From NCBI GenBank assembly GCA_030645955.1, contig JAUSMR010000012.1:9080-73079 (forward strand): DNA of 64,000 nucleotides, written 5' to 3'. The translations under genes and the position numbers were made by a program. Positions 8,077 through 16,432 of the stretch are shown piece by piece; the stretch's first letter is position 1; every line of letters begins with the position of its first letter. The notes under the pieces were generated by a model. It was given only the letters and a program-made list of their open reading frames with translations. It had not been told where the DNA came from and did no database searches. The DNA comes from Gallionella sp. GTDB taxonomy: Bacteria > Pseudomonadota > Gammaproteobacteria > Burkholderiales > Gallionellaceae.

Positions 8077-9036
8077 ATGGCTCACACCACTACGCACCGT
8101 GCCGCGTCAGATGCACGGAAACCGACTGCATACACGGATCACATTACAGAGGAACTACGCCGCTACGAAGAGCACCTGCGCGATATGCGAGGGCTGGCAG
8201 AAGGTAGCTGCCGACAGCGGGCTCGCATCGTAGGACGTTTGCTTCATAAGAAGTTTGCCGGGCGTCCGGTCGATATTGCCGAACTGCGAGCAGAAGATGT
8301 GCGGCGTTTCCTTGCCGACCAGTTGGATGCCCGCCGAACCCCTTCCAACGCATTGCAACTGGCATCGGCATTGCGTAGCTACTTTCGTTATCGGACCACC
8401 TGTGGTGACCAAGTCGGCAAGCTGATTGCCGTCATCTCGAACCCGGTGCATTGGAAGCTGGCATCATTGCCGCGCGCCCTCAAGCCTGAAGAAGCCGAAC
8501 GCCTGCTGAATTCCTTCACTGCAAACTTGCGCTTGCCGAAACGTGGTTACGCAATTGTGCGTTGCGCATTGGACATGGGATTGAGGTCCGCCGAAATCGC
8601 TCATCTCATGATCAGCGATATTGACTGGCGTGCTGGCACGGTAATTCTGCGAGGGACGAAATCGCTGCGCCAGGACATCCTGCCATTGCCGATGGAAACT
8701 GGCCAGGCGCTGGCCGATTACCTGCAACATGAACGACCCGCCACCCGGAACCCTGCCATCTTCGTCCGGCAGAATGAAGGGCGCGACTACCCCATCACCT
8801 CCACGGCGATACAGAAGGTGATCAAGCGCGCCTGCCGTCGTGTAGGTTTGCCACATTCCAGCGCACACGCACTTCGGCATACCCTGGCGTGTCGCCTTGT
8901 TGATAGCGGCAGTTCGCTCAAGGAAGTCGCTGACCTGCTGCGTCACCGGTCGCTGAACACCACCCTGATTTACGCCAAGCTCGACACACCGAAGCTCTCG
9001 GCCGTTGCTCTGCCGTGGCCGGGGAGCAAATCATGA
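8077..9036 (+). CDS. Tyrosine recombinase A of RIT element
   Basis: A 319-aa tyrosine-type site-specific recombinase with an N-terminal SAM-like core-binding domain and a C-terminal catalytic domain. Catalytic residues seen: R in DMGLRSAEI, H-x-x-R in HALRHTLA, H/R in LLRHRSLNTT and the nucleophile Y in LIYAKLD. CAGGAGACTATT gives a good ribosome binding site. It opens a three-gene operon; its TGA overlaps the next ATG at 9033. Probably transcribed from the 121-bp leader between the left inverted repeat and the start. Confidence 0.9.
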   Translation: MAHTTTHRAASDARKPTAYTDHITEELRRYEEHLRDMRGLAEGSCRQRARIVGRLLHKKFAGRPVDIAELRAEDVRRFLADQLDARRTPSNALQLASALRSYFRYRTTCGDQVGKLIAVISNPVHWKLASLPRALKPEEAERLLNSFTANLRLPKRGYAIVRCALDMGLRSAEIAHLMISDIDWRAGTVILRGTKSLRQDILPLPMETGQALADYLQHERPATRNPAIFVRQNEGRDYPITSTAIQKVIKRACRRVGLPHSSAHALRHTLACRLVDSGSSLKEVADLLRHRSLNTTLIYAKLDTPKLSAVALPWPGSKS

Positions 9037-10007
9037 GTGCGCACATCAGCTTGCAGAGAAGGATCGATGACTATCTTGCGGAACGCCGTCGTCTTGGGTT
9101 CGTGTTGCGATCACGTGACACATTTCTGGCAGATTTTGCCAGCTATGTGGCCAGACGCCATCATCGTGGGCCACTGACAGTCGAACTTATGGCCGATTGG
9201 GTACGCCAAGGCAAAGATGGGCAAGGTTCGCCGGAAACATGGGTTCGCCGTCTAGGGAAGTTGCGATCATTTATCCGCTACCTGAAACAGTTCAAGCCGG
9301 ATACCGAGGTGCCAGACGAGTCTATCTTTGGACCGGAACCTGGTCGCGTGGCGCCGCATATTTACCATGAAGATGAGATCGTCGAATTGCTGGCGGCGGC
9401 TCGCCAGCTTGGGCCACACGGTAGTTTGCGTCCGATGACCTTCGAGACTTTGTTCGGTCTGATGGCATCAACCGGACTGCGGGTCTCTGAGGCGATTCAC
9501 TTGCGTGATGATGATGTCGATCTCAAGCATGGGATGCTGACCATCCGGCAAACCAAATTTGCTAAGTCTCGCCAGTTGCCTTTGCACCCGAGTACCGTTA
9601 CGGCGCTGAGGCTTTACCGCCGGCGGCGTACACGGTACGTTCCCACTACAGCTGACAGTTCATTCCTTATCGGTAGTCGTGGCCAGTGCCTTGGGCAACC
9701 GCTCGGGGAACGTCAGGCACATCGCGTCTTCAACTCGCTGCGCGTCAGTTTGGGCTGGACGAATCGCGGTGCACATGCGGCACCACGGCTGCATGACCTG
9801 CGCCACACCTTTGCCGTCAGGCGCATGTTGCTCTGGCATGCCGATGGCACCGACATCGACCAAATGATGCTGGCGTTATCGACCTACATGGGGCATGCCG
9901 AAATATTCTACACCTACTGGTATCTCTCGGCTGTCCCGGAATTGATGGCCATGGCCGGTGGGAAGTTCGAGCGTTTCGCCGATATTGTAGGAGGCAACGA
10001 TGAGTAA
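9033..10007 (+). CDS. Tyrosine recombinase B of RIT element
   Basis: A 324-aa tyrosine recombinase. Catalytic residues seen: R in STGLRVSEAI, H-x-x-R in RLHDLRHTFA, H in YMGHAEIFYTYWYLS and a nearby Tyr. The insertion between the HxxR box and the Tyr box (LLWHADGTDIDQMML) is longer than in ordinary XerC/D proteins and fits RIT middle recombinases. ATG 9033 overlaps the previous stop; the upstream GTG at 9015 is less likely. Overlaps the third gene by 8 nt. Confidence 0.9.
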   Translation: MSAHISLQRRIDDYLAERRRLGFVLRSRDTFLADFASYVARRHHRGPLTVELMADWVRQGKDGQGSPETWVRRLGKLRSFIRYLKQFKPDTEVPDESIFGPEPGRVAPHIYHEDEIVELLAAARQLGPHGSLRPMTFETLFGLMASTGLRVSEAIHLRDDDVDLKHGMLTIRQTKFAKSRQLPLHPSTVTALRLYRRRRTRYVPTTADSSFLIGSRGQCLGQPLGERQAHRVFNSLRVSLGWTNRGAHAAPRLHDLRHTFAVRRMLLWHADGTDIDQMMLALSTYMGHAEIFYTYWYLSAVPELMAMAGGKFERFADIVGGNDE

Positions 10008-11013
10008 GCAAACAAAGTCACCCCCTTCATTTGCCGCGCTCGTCCAAGCCTACTTTGCCGAGTACCTGGTTCAGCAGCGTGCGCTCAGCGCGCAGACCAT
10101 CGCCGCCTATCGCGATGGCTTCGTGCTCTTCCTCGGCTTTGCAGAATCTCGCCTTGGCAAGTCACCGACCGCAATAACCTTGGCTGACATTACGCCAGAT
10201 ATGATCATGGCCTTCCTCGATCATCTGGAACGTCAGCGACATAATTCCGTCCGCAGCCGCAATGCACGGCTGGCGGCGTTGAGGTCATTCCTGAAGTTCG
10301 CAGCGCACCGCGATGTGGCATCACTACAGGTGATCGAACGCGCGTTGGGAGTTCCGGTAAAACGGTTCGAGCGCCCGATGTTCGGCTATTTATCACGCGA
10401 GGAAATGCAGGCGGTGATCGGCAACCCGGATGAATCATGGGTAAGTCAGCGGGATCATGTTCTGTTCCTGCTGATGTACAACACCGGTGCGCGCGTGTCG
10501 GAGATCACGGGTGTCAAAGTCAGTGAGGTGGTGCTTGATGAGGGTTCCGCCTGCGTTCATCTGCATGGCAAGGGCCGCAAGCAGCGCAGCGTTCCTCTGT
10601 GGCACTCGACCGTCAAGGTAGTCCGGGCATGGTTGAGGTTGAATCCGCAGTTCGATGCCGCATCACCGTTGTTGCCGAACCGTAGCGGACATGCGATGAC
10701 GCGAAACAATGTTACCCAAAGACTCGCATTGGCGGTGGTGGCAGCAACAGAGAACAACCCCGGCTTGGCAAAGCGACGAATCTCTCCACATACGATCCGT
10801 CACACAACTGCGATGCATCTATTGCAGGCCGGCGTAGACATCAGCGTCATCGCCCTTTGGCTCGGTCATGAAAGTCCAGTCACCACGCATCACTACGTCG
10901 AGGCTGATCTGACTATGAAGGAGCATGCCTTGTCCATGCTTCACGAACCGGAGGCCAAGCCTCATCGCTACACGGCTCCCGACTCTCTGATCGACTTCCT
11001 GAAGAGGCTGTAA
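10000..11013 (+). CDS. Tyrosine recombinase C of RIT element
   Basis: A 337-aa recombinase close to XerC/XerD in layout. Catalytic residues seen: R in NTGARVSEI, K in HGKGRKQR, H-x-x-R in HTIRHTTA, H in WLGHESPVTT and Y in HHYVEADL. GGAGG at 9990-9994 precedes ATG 10000. The stop is directly followed by a TTATGTGAAG motif that begins the right-end repeat structure. Confidence 0.9.
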   Translation: MSKQTKSPPSFAALVQAYFAEYLVQQRALSAQTIAAYRDGFVLFLGFAESRLGKSPTAITLADITPDMIMAFLDHLERQRHNSVRSRNARLAALRSFLKFAAHRDVASLQVIERALGVPVKRFERPMFGYLSREEMQAVIGNPDESWVSQRDHVLFLLMYNTGARVSEITGVKVSEVVLDEGSACVHLHGKGRKQRSVPLWHSTVKVVRAWLRLNPQFDAASPLLPNRSGHAMTRNNVTQRLALAVVAATENNPGLAKRRISPHTIRHTTAMHLLQAGVDISVIALWLGHESPVTTHHYVEADLTMKEHALSMLHEPEAKPHRYTAPDSLIDFLKRL

Positions 11014-11017
11014 TTAT

Positions 11018-11080
11018 GTGAAGGTCGGAATTTGCGCTAGTCACCAGCAGTCTGCGCTTGGTGCAGATTCCAACCTTCAC
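11018..11080. repeat. RIT right subterminal imperfect inverted repeat
   Basis: GTGAAGGTCGGAAT at 11018 faces ATTCCAACCTTCAC ending at 11080 (one mismatch), enclosing a loop of about 35 bp next to the terminal repeat. A candidate recombinase-binding site. Confidence 0.65.
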
Positions 11081-11112
11081 TTCACATAATCGAGAACTGT
11101 GCATAATCGGCC
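11080..11112 (-). repeat. RIT terminal inverted repeat, right
   Basis: 33 bp, reverse complement of 7923-7955 without mismatch. Confidence 0.9.
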
Positions 11113-11328
11113 AAAGCAGCCGCTGGCAGATAATCAGATTCCATCGGCTACGAACGTCTGCTTATTTGAACATCGAGCGGCAGTTCCCGACTCCAAAGGG
11201 GACCTTGGATTTGGAGGAAATTCTGGACACCCTCGATACTGGCAGCTAATTGATGGCCCCTTAGCTGTCATTGTTTCTTTGGTGCTAAACTTTACTCATC
11301 CGCAACTGAGACAGATACAATTTTATTG

Positions 11329-11667
11329 ATGCCTTTAGAAATCGCTTTTGCCGAAAAGTCAGACCGACAACTCTGCGAAAATGAGGCTATAGCAGTGCGC
11401 AAACTTGGGACCAAGGTGGCTGATAAGCTTAAACGGCGGCTGGCTGACTTGCGTGCCGCTACAAGCGTAAAGGATATTGTGGCTGGTAAACCTGAGGTGC
11501 TCTTTGGAAAGTATAAGCATCAAATTGCAGTGGAGCTTTGTGACGGGTATTGTTTGGTTTTTTGCGCCAATCACAACACGAATCCTTTACTCGAGTCGGA
11601 TGAACTAGATTGGTCTCGTGTTAGTCGCATCAAAATTCTACGGATCGAAAATCTTTATGGTAAATAA
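11329..11667 (+). CDS. HigB/RelE-like toxin candidate
   Basis: A 112-aa protein with a basic N-terminal half (TKVADKLKRRLADLRAATSVKD) and a hydrophobic C-terminal half, resembling proteins annotated as plasmid-maintenance killer (HigB-like, RelE superfamily). No catalytic residue is diagnostic. Its stop overlaps by 11 nt the start of an HTH-ImmA/IrrE gene, the standard order toxin then antitoxin in HigBA-type pairs. No strong Shine-Dalgarno is seen before ATG 11329; the TTG three bases earlier is an alternative. The 216 bp between it and the RIT element hold no gene. Confidence 0.6.
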   Translation: MPLEIAFAEKSDRQLCENEAIAVRKLGTKVADKLKRRLADLRAATSVKDIVAGKPEVLFGKYKHQIAVELCDGYCLVFCANHNTNPLLESDELDWSRVSRIKILRIENLYGK

Positions 11668-12745
11668 CGACACATTTCTGCCCAACTGGATTTCGCCACC
11701 CGGTGAGACTATTTCCGACATTCTTGGAGAGATGAATTTATCTCTAGTCGAATTTGCGGACCAAATCGGTTATTCGCTGAATCAGGCAAAAGATTTGGTA
11801 CAAGGAAAAGCTCCTCTCACAAATGAATTGGCTGCACAGCTTGAGTACACACTAGGTGCCTCTGCTGAATTCTGGTTGAATCGAGAAACCCAATATCGAA
11901 CAGACGTTTCACGCCTTCGCAGCGAGCTATCGAGCCCAAATGACGAAAACTGGCTAAAAGAACTGCCGCTGAAGGACATGATCTCGTTTGGCTGGCTTAA
12001 TCCTGTAAACAACACCAAAGCAAAGGTGGCGGAATGTCTCCGGTTCTTTGGTGTGCCAAATGTTGCTGCATGGCGAGAAACATACCATAACGTTCTTGAA
12101 ACGGCTGCGTTCAGAAAATCGACTTCATTTGATTCGCAATCAGGCGCTGTTGCTGCTTGGCTTCGACAAGGAGTAATCGAGAGCGCATCATTAGATTGCA
12201 AGGCTTGGGACAGTGCGGATTTCGAAAGATCCCTTCAAGCCATTCGAACGCTGACACGCAAACGAGACCCCAATCTATTTATTCCAGAACTCCAAAAGAT
12301 TTGTGCGGAGGCCGGTGTGGCAGTGGTAGTTGCCCGTTTGCCATCAGGCTGCAGGGCAAGTGGAGCAACTCAATTCATATCGCCTAATAAGGCGCTTTTA
12401 TTGCTCAGTTTTCGGTATCTCACTGACGACCATTTCTGGTTTACCTTCTTTCATGAAGCAGGCCATCTTTTGCTTCATGGAAAAGATGATATGTTTTTGG
12501 AAGAGATGGGTCAGTGCTCAAACAACGAAGAGCATGAGGCCAACGAATTCGCAGCCAGCGTGCTTATTCCAGAGGGGTGCCAAACAGAGCTAGAAAATCT
12601 ACCTCTTGATGGTCGTGAAGTGATTCGGTTTGCAAGAAAAATAGGTGTGTCACCAGGCATCGTTGTTGGGCAACTCCAACACCGCGGGTTAATCACACCA
12701 AAACAACTTAATAACCTTAAAACGCGCTTTAGTTGGTCTGAATAA
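11657..12745 (+). CDS. HTH (HigA-like) plus ImmA/IrrE metallopeptidase protein
   Basis: A 362-aa protein. The N-terminal 80 residues are a HigA/XRE-type helix-turn-helix (SLVEFADQIGYSLNQAKDLV ... ALTGASAEFWLN-like segment). The C-terminal part is an ImmA/IrrE (M78/COG2856) peptidase with zinc motif HEAGH at about residue 266 and a downstream Glu in EHEANEFAASVLIP. Such proteins act as regulators that cut a repressor, or as antitoxins with built-in protease. ATG 11657 is chosen by overlap with the upstream stop. It ends 2 bp from the convergent pyrophosphorylase-like gene. Confidence 0.8.
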   Translation: MVNNDTFLPNWISPPGETISDILGEMNLSLVEFADQIGYSLNQAKDLVQGKAPLTNELAAQLEYTLGASAEFWLNRETQYRTDVSRLRSELSSPNDENWLKELPLKDMISFGWLNPVNNTKAKVAECLRFFGVPNVAAWRETYHNVLETAAFRKSTSFDSQSGAVAAWLRQGVIESASLDCKAWDSADFERSLQAIRTLTRKRDPNLFIPELQKICAEAGVAVVVARLPSGCRASGATQFISPNKALLLLSFRYLTDDHFWFTFFHEAGHLLLHGKDDMFLEEMGQCSNNEEHEANEFAASVLIPEGCQTELENLPLDGREVIRFARKIGVSPGIVVGQLQHRGLITPKQLNNLKTRFSWSE

Positions 12746-12747
12746 TA

Positions 12748-13692
12748 TTAGCCGCGAAATGATTTGAATTCTTCGGGACTCTTTTGCCAATTGCAAAGAG
12801 CATCCTCCATCGCTTGCATGCCAACAACAAGATACCCTTCAAGTTGAACTAATCTCGCATCAAGTTCAGAACAACTAAGGTTTGCTTTCGGATTTCCAGT
12901 AAATAGCAGTTTTGCGCCAGTGAGTGGTCCAGTTGCCTTATCCATATAAGCGGAACCTGGCTCAATTGGAGCTAATCCTAATTTTCCAACCATAGTTAGA
13001 TAATCAAACTTTGCGGTTCTTCCAAATGAAGTCACCGCATCCATTGATCGATAGAGATAGTGAAACATTGCACGTGGGCTACCATCGGTTTTTGTGGCTG
13101 CATCCTGAAGGAGCAAATCGTGAGATCCGAATTGGTTAACCCAATTCACATAACTTTCGATAGCAGCCCCTGTTCCAGTTGCGGAATATGGGTGAAGACT
13201 CTGATATTTACGATGATTGCCGAAGCTGCGCTTAACTCCGTCCCCACCATTCAATGTGGTCAAATTTGCTGACAACCATTGACGAAATAAAGCTGGGTTA
13301 GCGCTGGTTTGCTTCCAATCCCAAAATGTACCATCGCCTAATTTTCCGTAAATATCACGAACAAAACGCCACTTGGTGCGCAAATTCTTTCCAAAATGAA
13401 TGGAGAGAAACACTAACCAAAATGCTTCATCGCTATTGCCATTGCGATGGTTAAGCACTGCTGCCCGTTCTGGGTCAAATAGTTCACTGGATGGTTCGTT
13501 CCGTACATTACTAATGTCTCGTAATGCAATGCTGGTGTAATACCTGTTCCGGCGTAAGCTATCAATAAACTGTAGAACTAATGCTTGCCGAAATTTTGCA
13601 TCGCCGATGCCAGTAAGAATACGAACTTCCTTTTCGTATAACTTTAGACCAGTTTTGAGTTGTTGCTCTTTTAGTAAATCGTGTTTGTTCAT
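12748..13692 (-). CDS. Alpha-glutamyl/putrescinyl thymine pyrophosphorylase clade 3-like protein
   Basis: A 314-aa all-alpha-looking protein. The block DEAFWLVFLSIHFGKN ... RDIYGKLGDGTFWDWKQTS is the hallmark of the clade 3 alpha-GPT pyrophosphorylase family, relatives of phage enzymes that process hypermodified pyrimidines (5-hydroxymethyl-dU derived) in DNA. The bacterial clade 3 function is not established. ATG at 13692 overlaps the stop of the upstream gene (ATGA), so the 11-codon extension is rejected. Last gene of a minus-strand set with a UDG-like and a thymidylate-synthase-like gene, supporting a joint role in nucleotide or DNA base modification. Family recognised from memory of its signature; moderate confidence. 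Confidence 0.65.
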   Translation of the reverse strand: MNKHDLLKEQQLKTGLKLYEKEVRILTGIGDAKFRQALVLQFIDSLRRNRYYTSIALRDISNVRNEPSSELFDPERAAVLNHRNGNSDEAFWLVFLSIHFGKNLRTKWRFVRDIYGKLGDGTFWDWKQTSANPALFRQWLSANLTTLNGGDGVKRSFGNHRKYQSLHPYSATGTGAAIESYVNWVNQFGSHDLLLQDAATKTDGSPRAMFHYLYRSMDAVTSFGRTAKFDYLTMVGKLGLAPIEPGSAYMDKATGPLTGAKLLFTGNPKANLSCSELDARLVQLEGYLVVGMQAMEDALCNWQKSPEEFKSFRG

Positions 13693-14489
13693 GCGAACAA
13701 TTCCTCGACAGATTGTGTAACCCAATTCCGAATCGAAGTTTTGACTTGGGTAGTTACACCGAAGCTACTTTGGATATTGTGGTTAAATCCAAGTATATGA
13801 ACTTTCCGATTGAGTCGAACACCGGCAACTTCGTTGATTGTTCCTCTATATGAAAACCCCTTTACGCCGTCTCCAGCCTTTCTTGGGAGCGTCCAATCCG
13901 AAATCGTATCTCTTTCAAAACTTACTCCAGTGATCCTTTGCAAATTTTCTATGACAGTTTTTCCATTGAGAATGAGAACGCGAACTGGAGAATCTTTAAG
14001 TAAAAGGCCAAGAGTATCTCCAGCAAAGTCCAAAAGTAATGTTCGTTGCTGAGAAGTGAGCTCTGTCCACTTACATGCTGTTGCATAAGGAATGAGGTCA
14101 AGGTGGCATGCCTTGATTGAATCATCGTAGTAGGAAGCTCTTGTACCAGAAATAATTTTGTCGAGACCTTTAAACCAGCCGTCGTATGGATTTTGATGAA
14201 AATATCGACTACAGGATTCCAATATCAATTTTCGATGATGTACATTTGTATCAGACCACTTTCTAATGCCAAGTGATTTAAGCGTGTGGAAACGACGAAA
14301 GCTACCATCAAGTTCTTTACCGTTTATATCAACAAATTCTCGATTACTTGGGTTCAGACCAAGTGTGGCTATTGTTGAACATGTTAAGTCACCAAAGGAT
14401 GGGATAGGGCTACTCCACGGTATAACTTGAGCTTTTGATAGAGCTTTGTTATCTAACCGTTCTAGAAGCGATGTCAGCGTGGTATGCAT
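13689..14489 (-). CDS. Uracil-DNA glycosylase-superfamily-like protein
   Basis: A 266-aa protein. IATLGLNPSNREFVD resembles UDG motif 1 (G-x-N-P/S), LDLIPYATACKW and VRVLILNGKTVIENL match the core strands of the fold, and VHILGFNHNIQSS may supply the C-terminal His motif. Catalysis cannot be concluded: motif 1 lacks a clear water-activating Asp immediately after GLNPS, although E and D follow. It could excise or sense a modified pyrimidine. Eight bases separate it from the thymidylate-synthase-like gene, and its stop overlaps the pyrophosphorylase-like start. Confidence 0.55.
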   Translation of the reverse strand: MHTTLTSLLERLDNKALSKAQVIPWSSPIPSFGDLTCSTIATLGLNPSNREFVDINGKELDGSFRRFHTLKSLGIRKWSDTNVHHRKLILESCSRYFHQNPYDGWFKGLDKIISGTRASYYDDSIKACHLDLIPYATACKWTELTSQQRTLLLDFAGDTLGLLLKDSPVRVLILNGKTVIENLQRITGVSFERDTISDWTLPRKAGDGVKGFSYRGTINEVAGVRLNRKVHILGFNHNIQSSFGVTTQVKTSIRNWVTQSVEELFA

Positions 14490-14497
14490 TAATTTCT

Positions 14498-15499
14498 CTA
14501 GGGTTGGTCAACAAACAACTTCTTCTGTTCAGGGGTATTGCTCTTGGCAAGTTTGGCCGCATGTCGTTTATTAATGTATGGATTGTAGATAGATGATGAC
14601 ATTTTCTTCTTGATTTGTGTCGCTCTACTGATGGTCTCTCTACTGTTTGTGAATTGAAAAATTTGAAGAATGCGAACCAAGTCAGCCCAATACGGCGCCA
14701 ACTTGAGTGCTTCAGTGTCGATTTCTTTTCCGCTACGAATTACAGACTCTGCTCTGAGAAGTTTTGTAAGTGCAGGCCACGGATTGCCGAAAGGCATAGG
14801 TGGCATCGAGACTTTAGATTGCCAACCTTCATCAAGATATTGTTGAGCGCTATTTCTGTTTTCATCATACATGTGGAGGCTTCCAACGGCGTGCTTATAT
14901 GATCCAAGCTCTACCCCGAGTGAACGCGCGATGATTTCCTGGAGCATAGTAAATGCAAATATGTCATGCGGTAGCCCGATGAACACGTCGTTTGATCGCA
15001 TGTTGGTAAACATATGTAAACGACCTTTGCGAATCATGAATTGCATAGTGCAAGTGCAAGGTATGTCTTTGTGCTCTTCAATAATGTCTGCCGCATCAAA
15101 TAGCTGTATGACAGCTTGCCTCGACTCGCTCTTCTTCTCCAATATTTTAATTATGTTTTTGATCTGATGATTGCCATCTTTGCTACACATTCGAGGACCA
15201 TAGCCGCCATAAATGGTTTTGCCGTCGTCAGAATGTTTAATGTACTCAGGCAAATAGTAACTAATAAAACTGACACTATTCGTGCCTGCCAAATACCAAA
15301 GTAGTTCACCCAAACAGCTAAAGACTGTCCCCTTTTTCTCAGTTCTGCTTAGGCGGGCGCGAGGATCGGAAATATTGAGCAAAACTCCAATCAATTCCGT
15401 TGCGGGCCCTTTAGTGGGCACAATGTGATTTTTGCTCTTGAGTAATTTCTCGTAAATACGCCTTAACAGATCATCTAGTGTGGGCGCAGATATGTACAT
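14498..15499 (-). CDS. Thymidylate synthase-fold nucleotide hydroxymethylase/methylase candidate
   Basis: A 333-aa member of the thymidylate synthase superfamily. The catalytic Cys is C148 in IPCTCTMQF (PCH in ThyA), followed by RSNDVFIGLPHDIFAFTML and the sugar-binding GSLHMYDEN. In ThyA the segment reads GLPFNIASY; the Asn that selects dUMP is here Asp (D179), the change found in T4 dCMP hydroxymethylase and known to shift specificity to dCMP. His after the catalytic Cys is Thr. This predicts a cytidylate (hydroxy)methylase rather than housekeeping ThyA. It is the second gene of the DUF4031/TS/UDG-like/pyrophosphorylase set and has an extra basic C-terminal tail. Confidence 0.75.
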   Translation of the reverse strand: MYISAPTLDDLLRRIYEKLLKSKNHIVPTKGPATELIGVLLNISDPRARLSRTEKKGTVFSCLGELLWYLAGTNSVSFISYYLPEYIKHSDDGKTIYGGYGPRMCSKDGNHQIKNIIKILEKKSESRQAVIQLFDAADIIEEHKDIPCTCTMQFMIRKGRLHMFTNMRSNDVFIGLPHDIFAFTMLQEIIARSLGVELGSYKHAVGSLHMYDENRNSAQQYLDEGWQSKVSMPPMPFGNPWPALTKLLRAESVIRSGKEIDTEALKLAPYWADLVRILQIFQFTNSRETISRATQIKKKMSSSIYNPYINKRHAAKLAKSNTPEQKKLFVDQP

Positions 15500-15608
15500 T
15501 TATAGCTCAGACTGGAAACAGGAAGGATTGCAACATGTACAGTCTTGCATCTTATGCCGGCAATGCATTCTAAGGTAATGTAATGTGCACCATAACGTCA
15601 TATGTAGC

Positions 15609-15929
15609 TTATGACCAAGAATAACTAAAGAAGGAAAGCTGTTCCGGCTGAGAGCTTACCTGCTTATGTAGTAATAACTCTGTTTTTAGGGTGCGCGCGC
15701 ACGTAATAATTTCTGCTCTACTCCCTTCTATTGCGCCCATAGAAAGTGCGATTTGCCGAACTTCCAAAGTTACGTCGTAGTGCGGATATGATGCCGTATG
15801 TTGAAACCAGTTTCTCCGCAAACCTAATTTTTTCGCGAATTCATGCAATTCCTCGATGGAATCGGCAAGCAAGTGACACCAAAGTCTGCCACGCCACTTC
15901 ACCCTTGCATTGTCAACGTATACGGCCAT
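15609..15929 (-). CDS. DUF4031 domain protein
   Basis: A 106-aa protein starting MAVYVDNARVKWRGRLWCHL with HTASYPHYDVT further on, the DUF4031 signature. Function is unknown; conserved His, Asp and Cys residues suggest a small enzyme. It lies 109 bp upstream of the thymidylate-synthase-like gene on the same strand and may begin that transcription unit. The intervening 109 bp contain no other gene. Confidence 0.75.
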   Translation of the reverse strand: MAVYVDNARVKWRGRLWCHLLADSIEELHEFAKKLGLRRNWFQHTASYPHYDVTLEVRQIALSMGAIEGSRAEIITCARTLKTELLLHKQVSSQPEQLSFFSYSWS

Positions 15930-16432
15930 ATTTTGAATTATATGAAAACTTGTTGCCAGGAGAAACGGGGACGTCTTTCGCGAACTTCATTTATGCCAAA
16001 CTTGCTAAACAGCAGGATAACTCATGAATATGGTTTCACCAAGCGGTGTAGTAAAAAAGGTATGCTGTTGGCCGACCTGTGCACATCAAATATTTGTCGG
16101 CCTGAATCGCCCCAGAGTTAGTAGTCCCCTTTCAGCCTTTAATCAGTGTCTGCTATTGGCACGTAGTGACTATAGCGCCATGCTAATAGCTTGCAACAAA
16201 GCGGGCTCCATAGCCTTGAGTGCAGGCGACCGTGACCGTCTGGATAGGCCGAGGAGGAGACGCTCGTGGCACCCACCCTGAACTTCCGCATCGTGTCGTA
16301 TGCGGCATGTCACGACATGCAGCTTTCGTTCAGCGTAATTCCAAATTGCATGGAGTGATTGGGCAAAAACAGAAGCTGCAATCTGACAGTTTGTGTCAGG
16401 CAAAATTTGAGCTACTACACGCTACGCGAGTT
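15930..16432. other. Gene-free region
   Basis: About 500 bp with only short unsupported frames. No recognisable gene, RNA or repeat seen; codon pattern does not favour any frame. It separates the modification module from the CobW gene. Confidence 0.5.

Larger units (their letters stand above)
7898..11112 (+). mobile_element. RIT element (recombinases in trio) with terminal inverted repeats
   Basis: Three overlapping tyrosine-recombinase genes in one direction (8077-11013) lie between perfect 33-bp inverted repeats at 7923-7955 and 11080-11112. The left end also has a 30-bp perfect palindrome (7898-7927). The motif TTATGTGAAG, in either orientation, recurs at 7903, 7913, 7946, 11014 and 11080. 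This is the architecture known for RIT elements. All three recombinases are full length, so the element may be intact. Confidence 0.88.

Noticed and set aside
6364..16432. Prophage
   Set aside because: Recombinases belong to a RIT element; there are no capsid, terminase, tail or lysis genes.
15930..16432. Short frames of 70-95 codons as small genes
   Set aside because: No ribosome binding sites, no domains and several overlapping frames in the same bases.
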